Shown here piece by piece: positions 5,216-10,335 of a DNA stretch of 10,335 nt. Every line of letters begins with the position of its first letter. Positions within the stretch are counted from its first letter, which is position 1. A program made the position numbers and the translations under genes. The notes beneath the pieces are model-generated. The model was not told the DNA's origin and searched no databases. It worked only from the letters and a program-made list of their open reading frames with translations. The stretch comes from Methanomicrobiales archaeon (lineage in GTDB: Archaea > Halobacteriota > Methanomicrobia > Methanomicrobiales > JACTUA01). The stretch is taken from positions 1 through 10,335 of the forward strand of contig JAJRCM010000038.1 of assembly GCA_028678965.1 (NCBI GenBank). The letters run 5' to 3'.

Positions 5216-6985
5216 ATGTCACGACGGTATGTACTGGGAAACGAGGCAATTGCCCATGCGTGTCTCGAAGCAGGAGTGGATTTTGTCAGCGGATACCCGG
5301 GTACTCCATCATCTGAGATCATCGAGACCCTCATCCGTTTCAAGCCCTCCTTTCATGTCGAATGGTCAGTGAATGAGAAAGTGGCGCTGGAGAATGCCCT
5401 TGGAGCCTCATGGACCGGCGTGCGGACGCTGGTCACCATGAAACATGTGGGGCTGAATGTGGCGGCAGATCCCCTGATGACCAGCGCCTACACCGGGGTG
5501 AAAGGGGGGTGTGTCATCGTCTCTGCCGATGACCCGTTTGCCCACAGTTCCCAGAACGAGCAGGATAGTCGCTGCTATGCAAAATTCGCCAAACTCCCCT
5601 GCCTTGATCCGTGCAGTGTTCAGGACGCCCATGATATGCTCCGCGATGCGTTCTCCCTTTCCGAAGAACTGGGTCTCCCGGTCCTCTTCCGTCCCACGAC
5701 CCGTATCTGCCACCAGAAGAGCGATGTTGAACTGGGTGAGGTGGCTACCGAACACCGGAAAGGATCGTTCCAGAAGAATCCCCAACAGTTCGTGGTCATC
5801 CCTGCCCATACCCGTGTTCTCCACCGCCGCCTGAATGAGAAGCAACCTCTGGTCAAGGAAACACTTGCCCGACGCGGTTATTTCAGCACCGATCTGAAAG
5901 GGAAAGATGCGGTTATCGCGAGCGGGATTGCAGCAGCCTATGCGAGGGAGATCCTCCCTCCCGGCACCTCCTTTATCAGAATCGGCGCGTATCCCATCGA
6001 TGAACGATGGTTACGGGATGTGATCACGGCCCATGAACGTGTTCTCGTGATGGAGGAACTGGATCCCATGGTGGAAGAGGCGGTCCGCCAGGTCGCGGGG
6101 AGTACCATCGTTCACGGTAAGCTCGATGGGATGGTGCCATCGGAGGGTGAGCTCTCTCTCCCCCTCACCTACCGGGCACTGACCGCTGCTGGCTTCATCA
6201 ATGCCACTGACGTCCCCCTTGCGCCAGTTCCTGCCCAGGGAGTCCCTGTACGGCCACCCATCATGTGTGCGGGCTGCATGCACCGTGCCACCTTTTTTGC
6301 CATGAAAAAAGTCTTCAAGGACGGGATTTACCCCAGTGATATCGGCTGCTACACGCTCGGACTCCAGCTGGGTGCGGTGGACACCTGCATCTGCATGGGT
6401 GCCTCCATCACCATCGGGAGCGGTATCTACCATGCCGGGGAAACCCACCCGATCGTGTGCACTATTGGGGATTCCACCTTCCTCCACACCGGCATCCCCG
6501 GCCTGATGAATGCCGTCTACAATGGGGCTTCGATGGTGGTGGTAATCCTCGATAACCGCACCACGGCAATGACCGGTCACCAGCCTCATCCGGCAACCGG
6601 ATCCACTGCCTTGGGAGGGGAGACTCCCCCTGTCTCCCTTGAGGCAATCTGCCGTGCCTGCGGGGTCCAGTACGTGGAAACCGTGGATCCCTACGACCTC
6701 CCTACCCTGACCGCTGCATTCCAGCGTGCCGCAGAGTATACGGGCGTCAGGGTCGTCATCGCCCGCCAGCCATGTGTCATCATTGCGAGGCGTGCTGGCA
6801 TCCAGCGTCAGCGTTATATGGTAGATCCGGAACGGTGCACGGCCTGTGGCTTGTGTGTCCGGTTCGGCTGCCCGGCAATTGAGACAACGGATGAGATAAC
6901 CACCATCACTGACCTGTGCAGTGGCTGCGGGGTATGTGCCCAAATTTGTCCCCAGGGGGCTATCATGAGGGAGGCCCGCACATGA
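5216..6985 (+). CDS. iorA: Indolepyruvate:ferredoxin oxidoreductase, alpha subunit
   Basis: With IorB this cytoplasmic enzyme interconverts aryl pyruvates and aryl-acetyl-CoA, using thiamine diphosphate and ferredoxin. In methanogens it is thought to work in aromatic amino acid turnover or synthesis from aryl acids. The 589 residues are close to full family length. Residues 1-165 form the pyrimidine-binding domain (GNEAIAHACLEAG, SGYPGTPSSEI, MKHVGLNVAADP). Residues 349-361 have the family CAGCMHRATF. Residues 417-455 form the diphosphate-binding motif GDSTFLHTGIPGLMNA to DNRTTAMTG. Two 4Fe-4S motifs close the protein: Cys541/544/547/552 in CTACGLCVRFGCP and Cys568/571/574/578 in CSGCGVCAQICP; the longer CX4C spacing of the first is usual for this subunit. 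The ATG at 5216 has AGGTG at 5203-5207 upstream. iorB overlaps its stop by four bases. Confidence 0.96.
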   Translation: MSRRYVLGNEAIAHACLEAGVDFVSGYPGTPSSEIIETLIRFKPSFHVEWSVNEKVALENALGASWTGVRTLVTMKHVGLNVAADPLMTSAYTGVKGGCVIVSADDPFAHSSQNEQDSRCYAKFAKLPCLDPCSVQDAHDMLRDAFSLSEELGLPVLFRPTTRICHQKSDVELGEVATEHRKGSFQKNPQQFVVIPAHTRVLHRRLNEKQPLVKETLARRGYFSTDLKGKDAVIASGIAAAYAREILPPGTSFIRIGAYPIDERWLRDVITAHERVLVMEELDPMVEEAVRQVAGSTIVHGKLDGMVPSEGELSLPLTYRALTAAGFINATDVPLAPVPAQGVPVRPPIMCAGCMHRATFFAMKKVFKDGIYPSDIGCYTLGLQLGAVDTCICMGASITIGSGIYHAGETHPIVCTIGDSTFLHTGIPGLMNAVYNGASMVVVILDNRTTAMTGHQPHPATGSTALGGETPPVSLEAICRACGVQYVETVDPYDLPTLTAAFQRAAEYTGVRVVIARQPCVIIARRAGIQRQRYMVDPERCTACGLCVRFGCPAIETTDEITTITDLCSGCGVCAQICPQGAIMREART

Positions 6986-7563
6986 GCGACGTCTATAACG
7001 CTCTCATTGTGGGTATCGGGGGACAGGGGGTCGTCCTGGCCTCCAATGTGCTGGGAGAGGCATGCCTAGCGGAAGGACGGACGGTGCGGTGCTCTGAGAC
7101 CCACGGCATGGCCCAGCGAGGAGGTTCGGTGGAGAGCCATGTCCGGATCAATGGACGGTACAGCCCCCTGATCCCTCCCGGCCAGGCGGACCTGCTGATC
7201 TCCTTTGAATTGCTGGAGGCGCTCCGCTACCGGCATTACCTCAAGCCGGAAGGTACCTTCGTGGTTAATGAGTACCTGGTGGTCCCCACCTCGGTCTATG
7301 TGCAGCGCCTTCCTGTTCCCCAGAAAGATGAGCTCCTCGAACAGCTTCGGGGGGACCGGTTTTACCTAATCGATGCCCAGGCACTGGCCAAAGAGGCCGG
7401 CTCTCCCCTCACCCAGAATATCGTGATGGTGGGGGCAGCATCCACCCACCTGCCGCTCGCCATCACCTCACTCCACGAAGGGATCAAACGATGGGTCCCA
7501 GCGAAAACCCTGGAGATGAACCTCAAAGCATTCGACTTGGGAAGAGCGGCTACCACACGATAA
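6982..7563 (+). CDS. iorB: Indolepyruvate:ferredoxin oxidoreductase, beta subunit
   Basis: This is the small gamma-domain-like subunit of the aryl-pyruvate oxidoreductase, partner of IorA. The product is 193 residues, the usual size. The N-terminus NALIVGIGGQGVVLASNVLG (residues 6-25) carries the GxGGQG motif. HGMAQRGGSVESHVRI at about 41-56 is the family signature, and QNIVMVGAAS lies near the C-terminal part. I chose ATG 6982, which overlaps the iorA stop as ATGA; GAGGGAGG lies nearby as ribosome site. The longer open frame from 6916 would lie inside the second iron-sulfur motif of iorA and is not credible as the start. Subunit production is probably coupled to iorA by the overlap. Confidence 0.96.
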   Translation: MSDVYNALIVGIGGQGVVLASNVLGEACLAEGRTVRCSETHGMAQRGGSVESHVRINGRYSPLIPPGQADLLISFELLEALRYRHYLKPEGTFVVNEYLVVPTSVYVQRLPVPQKDELLEQLRGDRFYLIDAQALAKEAGSPLTQNIVMVGAASTHLPLAITSLHEGIKRWVPAKTLEMNLKAFDLGRAATTR

Positions 7564-7573
7564 ATCATGAATA

Positions 7574-7578
7574 TTTTT
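7574..7578 (+). terminator. Oligo-T stretch after iorB
   Basis: TTTTT begins 11 bases after the iorB stop, in AATATTTTTCG. Short T-runs just past a stop codon are the usual archaeal intrinsic terminators. There is no clear hairpin. Confidence 0.4.
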
Positions 7579-7731
7579 CGCTCTGATGAAACCACCAGAC
7601 ACTGTTTTCATACGGTGCTAGGACAGATCATACTCGAGGTATCAGGAGGTGGTTCACCCCCGTTTTCCCCCCTGACTCAGGACAGAGCCCATGTAATTCT
7701 CGTAATAGGAGGTATGGGAGCTACTATCCCG
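7579..7731. other. Intergenic stretch without a recognised gene
   Basis: The region between the iorB terminator and the tRNA-Ser terminator has no convincing coding frame. An ATG-started frame at 7567 (60 codons) runs into the tRNA gene, lacks a ribosome site and has no recognisable motif. Both flanking transcripts converge here. I see no repeat or hairpin worth naming. Confidence 0.5.
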
Positions 7732-7737
7732 AAAAAA
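7732..7737 (-). terminator. Oligo-T terminator of tRNA-Ser
   Basis: On the minus strand TTTTTT lies 7-12 bases past the mature 3' end of tRNA-Ser (AAAAAA at 7732-7737 on plus). This is the typical position and form of an archaeal tRNA terminator. Confidence 0.6.
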
Positions 7738-7743
7738 TCGCCA

Positions 7744-7828
7744 CGCTGAGGGAGGGAATTGAACCCTCGAGGGGCGGAAAGCCCCACAGGCTCTCCAGGC
7801 CTGCGCCGTACCGCTAGACTACCTCAGC
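7744..7828 (-). tRNA. tRNA-Ser(GGA)
   Basis: The minus strand folds as an 85-base class II tRNA. The acceptor stem is GCTGAGG/CCTCAGC with discriminator G, the usual serine identity base. The anticodon stem is CAGGC/GCCTG around loop CTGGAGA, giving anticodon GGA. A long variable arm pairs GGGGC with GCCCC. The T arm is GAGGG-TTCAATT-CCCTC. CCA is not encoded and no intron is seen. It follows truB on the same strand with a 40-base gap. Confidence 0.96.
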
Positions 7829-7856
7829 ACCACTGCCCCTGTAGTATTACATGCTG

Positions 7857-7867
7857 CTTTTTTTAAT
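7857..7867 (-). promoter_or_regulatory. Box A-like promoter element of tRNA-Ser
   Basis: On the minus strand ATTAAAAAAAG lies 29-39 bases before the mature tRNA-Ser 5' end and directly after the truB stop. The position matches an archaeal box A, so the tRNA probably has its own promoter rather than relying on truB read-through. On the plus strand it is a T-run with no plus-strand gene ending here. Confidence 0.45.
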
Positions 7868-7868
7868 C

Positions 7869-8804
7869 CTATCCCTGTTGGGTGGGGGGCATCGTTCGTT
7901 TCCTCCACCCCCGCTGATACGTACCCTCCTTCATGACCACTGCCCGGGGAGCAGCGACAAACCCGCTGGTCATCGAGGGAAGGCTCGATGAATCCACGAG
8001 AGCAGTAGCTAGGCAGACCAGCTCTCCTTGTTCGGTACAGATAGCAACGGTTTCGCCACGGGAGAAGTGATGGGAGGACAGGATCCCCGGCACCGCGAGC
8101 ATCGCTCCATGACAGAGCGCATCAACCGCGGTGGATCGGATAGTGATGGAGGGGAGATCACTGACTGCCACCTCAGGAGAGAGGATGAGACGCTGGAGCA
8201 GACTGGTATTCCCCGCAGCAGCTTCCTCCACCGCCTCCTGGAGTTCATAGAGCGAATGCGTATCCCGTTCGGTGAACGACCCTGACCGTGTCCGCCGCAG
8301 CTCCTCCAGGTGTCCCCCGCACCCCAGGAGAAAGCCAAGGTGATGACAGAGTGATCGGATATAGGTTCCCGCATCACACTCAACCCGCAACAGGGCTAGT
8401 CTCCCGTCCCGCTCCAGGATCTCGATATGGTGGATACTCCGTATCCTGAGGTTCCGCTTGACTGCTGATCGCCGAGGAGGACGCTGGTAGATGCGACCGG
8501 TCAATTCCCGGCATGCCTGAGCGAGTGCTTCATCCGATACCTCGCCATGGAGCCGGAGGGTGCAGACGTATTCCTTATCACTCTGGAGCAGGAGCGGGGC
8601 AAGCTTCGCCGCACGACCCAGCATGATGACCAGGAGTCCTGAGACCATGGGGTCAAGGGTACCGCTGTGGCCAACCGGTACATGAAGCATATCCCGCACC
8701 CAGGCGGCAACCTGGTGGCTGGAGGGGCCACGGGGCTTGTCGATCAGGACAAGTCCCGCTTCGGAAACAAGTGGAGATGACGAGGTCTCATGAGGTTCGG
8801 TCAT
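7869..8804 (-). CDS. truB: tRNA/rRNA pseudouridine synthase of the Cbf5/TruB family
   Basis: In archaea this protein makes pseudouridine at position 55 of tRNA and, as Cbf5 with Nop10, Gar1 and L7Ae, guides rRNA pseudouridylation with H/ACA RNAs. The product is 311 residues from ATG 8804. LVLIDKPRGPSSHQVAAWV (19-37) is the N-terminal family motif. GHSGTLDPMVSGLL contains the catalytic Asp51. KEYVCTLRLHGE (about 82-93), RPPRRSAVKRNLRIRSI and CDAGTYIRSLCHHLG are further catalytic-domain motifs. A PUA RNA-binding domain occupies about residues 220-311, ending in the typical KEGTYQRGW. The frame is open for 26 more codons upstream, but that part lies inside hemD, and AGGAAGG stands about ten bases before ATG 8804. 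The 17-base overlap with hemD suggests coupled translation. Confidence 0.95.
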   Translation of the reverse strand: MTEPHETSSSPLVSEAGLVLIDKPRGPSSHQVAAWVRDMLHVPVGHSGTLDPMVSGLLVIMLGRAAKLAPLLLQSDKEYVCTLRLHGEVSDEALAQACRELTGRIYQRPPRRSAVKRNLRIRSIHHIEILERDGRLALLRVECDAGTYIRSLCHHLGFLLGCGGHLEELRRTRSGSFTERDTHSLYELQEAVEEAAAGNTSLLQRLILSPEVAVSDLPSITIRSTAVDALCHGAMLAVPGILSSHHFSRGETVAICTEQGELVCLATALVDSSSLPSMTSGFVAAPRAVVMKEGTYQRGWRKRTMPPTQQG

Positions 8805-9504
8805 GGGTATTCCCTTCCTGTGCCAGACGTGTTCCGAGATACCTGTTGAGAGCGTCAAGCGTCCCCTCCAGCGAGCCATCACCCGTCACCACCGCGGGTA
8901 TCCCTCCCTCTTCCATGGCAGCTGCCGTGACCGTCCCGATGGCCATGGGAATGAGGCCGGGGCGGTGTTCCCAGAGAGCCGCACGGTATGACCCCACACT
9001 GGTGAAGAGGATCGCTCCTGCCCGGGCAGTATCAAGGAGTGTCCCGGTTGATTTCAACCGGTAACAATGGACTTCAATGGGAACTCCTCCTGCTCTGAGA
9101 ATGGCATCCATCAATCCCGGATTGGGCACATCAGCTCGTGGGATGCCGACCCGCTTTCCCCTGAGCCATGCACCGAGGAAAGGAACGAAGTCTTTGGAAT
9201 AAAAACTGGGCAGTACTTCCACCTTCTCACACCACGGAGCGAGCATGGCAGCGGTCTGGGGACCGATAGCCACGACTCTAGGCCAGGTGGTAATCAGCGG
9301 ACCGAGCAGACGAGCGGGGAGCGCACTGGAGAAGAAGAGGCAATCAAAAGCACCCCTATTCGCCGCCGTAGCAAAGTCTCGCACCCTGTTCCACTGAACG
9401 TCTGCGGTGAGGGGTGAGACGGTGTAGCAGGAATGCCCATGCCGCTGGCACCGGACCGCATCATCTGCGTCCTTGCCGGCCACCCTGGTGATGGCAATCA
9501 TCAT
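8788..9504 (-). CDS. hemD: Uroporphyrinogen-III synthase
   Basis: The enzyme closes hydroxymethylbilane with inversion of ring D to give uroporphyrinogen III, the branch point to sirohaem, cobamides and coenzyme F430, all needed by methanogens. The 238 residues fit this poorly conserved two-domain family. Signatures visible are VVAIGPQTAAML near residues 76-87, GIPRADVPNPGLMDAILRAG near 119-138, EVHCYR, ILFTSVGSYRAAL at 164-176, and AIGTVTAAAMEEGG near 187-200, the AIG-T-A motif of the family. Start is ATG 9504, with a second ATG directly after. No ribosome site is seen and an A/T-rich element lies 25-36 bases upstream, which suggests a leaderless transcript. It heads a short hemD-truB operon; hemC and other haem genes are not in the window. 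Confidence 0.9.
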   Translation of the reverse strand: MMIAITRVAGKDADDAVRCQRHGHSCYTVSPLTADVQWNRVRDFATAANRGAFDCLFFSSALPARLLGPLITTWPRVVAIGPQTAAMLAPWCEKVEVLPSFYSKDFVPFLGAWLRGKRVGIPRADVPNPGLMDAILRAGGVPIEVHCYRLKSTGTLLDTARAGAILFTSVGSYRAALWEHRPGLIPMAIGTVTAAAMEEGGIPAVVTGDGSLEGTLDALNRYLGTRLAQEGNTHDRTS

Positions 9505-9528
9505 TGGTGAAGTGTTCCACGTTGCCCC

Positions 9529-9540
9529 ATATGATCATAT
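9529..9540. promoter_or_regulatory. A/T-rich palindrome in the hemD promoter region
   Basis: ATATGATCATAT is a perfect 12-base palindrome 25-36 bases upstream of the hemD ATG, where the TATA box of a leaderless transcript should be. It may be the hemD promoter element itself and possibly a control site. Palindromes of this length are expected by chance a few times per 10 kb. Confidence 0.3.
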
Positions 9541-9571
9541 CGCTTGATTACGCGAGAATCCATACCACGCG

Positions 9572-9580
9572 GTTTATTTC
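9572..9580 (+). promoter_or_regulatory. TATA-like box of the TctA-family gene
   Basis: GTTTATTTC lies 23-31 bases before the TTG at 9603. No ribosome site is present in between. The spacing fits a leaderless archaeal transcript that begins at or next to that TTG, and this helps choose the start. Confidence 0.4.
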
Positions 9581-9602
9581 TCTCCTGTTCTAACCTCTTC
9601 TG

Positions 9603-10335
9603 TTGATCGTAGAGATACTCGCCGGGACTGTGGCAGGGGTGATGCTCGGAACGGTGAGTGGCCTAATCCCGGGCATCCATTCCAATACGATGGCGGGTAT
9701 CCTCCTCTCCCTGCAGGGACTTTTTATCGCCCTCTTCGGGCCGGTCGCTCTTGCTGCGGCACTGATGGGAGCCCTCATCACCCACACCTTCCTGGATATC
9801 GTTCCTACTACCTTCCTCGGTGTTCCAGACGCTGATACAGCCATCAGTGTTCTCCCCGCCCATGCCCTCTGCCTGGAAGGGCACGCTGAAGAGGCTGTCC
9901 GCATCGCTGCCCTGGGGAGCGCTGCAGCCATCATTGCTGGTATCCCACTCTCCCTCCTGTTCTTTACGGTGCTCCCCATACTCCAGCCACTCATTGACTG
10001 GTGGATCGGCATCCTCCTGATTTTCATCGCCGGAATGCTCGTGATCCGGGCGGAAGCACCTGGCTGGTCGCTTGTCATCTTTCTCGTCGCTGGCCTTCTG
10101 GGGCTCTTCACCTTCCAGTATTCCTTCCTTGCCTGGCATACCATGGACAGTTCCGGTATCCTCATGCCCCTCCTCTCCGGCCTTTTCGGGCTCTCGGTGC
10201 TTCTCACCGCATCCCAGGGACCGTTGCCGGAACAGGGTTACCAGGGACTCGACCTGGACTCAAAAACCATCATGCGGGGGGGTATTCTCGGCACCTGTGC
10301 AGGTTCGATGGTAGGCTGGTTACCAGGACTCTCCA
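9603..10335 (+). CDS. TctA/DUF112-family integral membrane protein, N-terminal part
   Basis: The protein resembles the archaeal branch of the TctA family (large membrane subunit of tripartite tricarboxylate transporters). The archaeal members stand alone without the periplasmic and small subunits, and their substrate is unknown. About 244 codons are present and the frame is open at the window edge. The first span carries the family signature GTVSGLIPGIHSNTMAGILL (residues 13-32). ALMGALITHTFLDIVPTTFL (about 54-73) with FLGVPDADTA follows, the re-entrant-like conserved region. Several further hydrophobic spans lie at about 100-125, 132-150, 157-172 and 181-200. GGILGTCAGSMVGWLPGLS at the end starts the second repeat half. 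TAA at 9591-9593 limits the frame upstream. TTG 9603 gives an N-terminus of normal length; CTG 9600 or the ATG at 9642 are weaker choices. Confidence 0.85.
   Translation, partial: MIVEILAGTVAGVMLGTVSGLIPGIHSNTMAGILLSLQGLFIALFGPVALAAALMGALITHTFLDIVPTTFLGVPDADTAISVLPAHALCLEGHAEEAVRIAALGSAAAIIAGIPLSLLFFTVLPILQPLIDWWIGILLIFIAGMLVIRAEAPGWSLVIFLVAGLLGLFTFQYSFLAWHTMDSSGILMPLLSGLFGLSVLLTASQGPLPEQGYQGLDLDSKTIMRGGILGTCAGSMVGWLPGLS

Noticed and set aside
5175..5372. Frame starting at ATG 5175 ahead of iorA
   Set aside because: It is out of frame with iorA, continues within it and has no supporting motif.
6011..6943. 310-codon minus-strand frame opposite iorA
   Set aside because: It lies antisense to the well-conserved catalytic and iron-sulfur parts of iorA and carries no domain signature; long antisense frames are common in GC-rich genes.
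6916..6981. Upstream extension of iorB
   Set aside because: It would start inside the second iron-sulfur motif of iorA; the ATGA overlap start at 6982 matches the family N-terminus.
7567..7749. 60-codon ATG frame between iorB and tRNA-Ser
   Set aside because: It starts at the T-run after iorB, has no ribosome site, runs into the tRNA gene on the other strand and shows no motif.
5056..7828. tRNA-bounded ior block as an integrated element
   Set aside because: No integrase, no repeat of a tRNA 3' end and no change in base use; ior genes are ordinary core genes in methanogens.
9590..10207. 205-codon minus-strand frame opposite the TctA-family gene
   Set aside because: The plus frame shows membrane spans and the family signature; the minus product is rich in Arg, Pro and Ser without structure, as expected of a shadow.

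Overview
The window reads as a chromosomal segment of a methanogenic archaeon, most probably of the order Methanomicrobiales. This rests on gene content rather than a marker gene: an archaeal-type IorAB, a Cbf5/TruB-type pseudouridine synthase with a PUA tail, a TctA-like archaeal membrane protein, the NadX/NadA/NadC route to NAD, and an archaeal MiaB-like gene. Expression signals also look archaeal: TATA-like boxes about 25-35 bases before starts, GGTGAT-type ribosome sites, and oligo-T terminators. The genus cannot be fixed from this stretch.

Left part (1-2034, minus strand): a tight operon nadX-nadA-nadC encodes L-aspartate dehydrogenase, quinolinate synthase and quinolinate phosphoribosyltransferase, so aspartate is taken to nicotinate mononucleotide. 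nadC runs off the left edge. A 15-base perfect inverted repeat sits three bases before the nadX start.

Middle-left (2146-about 3405, plus strand): a decayed MiaB-like tRNA methylthiotransferase gene. All its domains are still recognisable, but it carries two frameshifts and two in-frame stops. It is followed by three genes I cannot name: a ribbon-helix-helix protein with a coiled coil and a tryptophan-rich tail (minus), a soluble helical protein (plus), and a two-span membrane protein (minus).

Middle-right (5056-7828): tRNA-Ile(GAU) and tRNA-Ser(GGA), both on the minus strand, bracket an intact plus-strand iorA-iorB operon for indolepyruvate:ferredoxin oxidoreductase, whose genes overlap by four bases.

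Right part (7869-10335): on the minus strand hemD (uroporphyrinogen-III synthase) overlaps the start of truB by 17 bases. Divergently, a TctA-family membrane protein gene with a probable TTG start runs off the right edge. I see no CRISPR array, insertion sequence or complete unknown defence system; the most unusual content is the decayed tRNA-modification gene and the small unassigned genes beside it.
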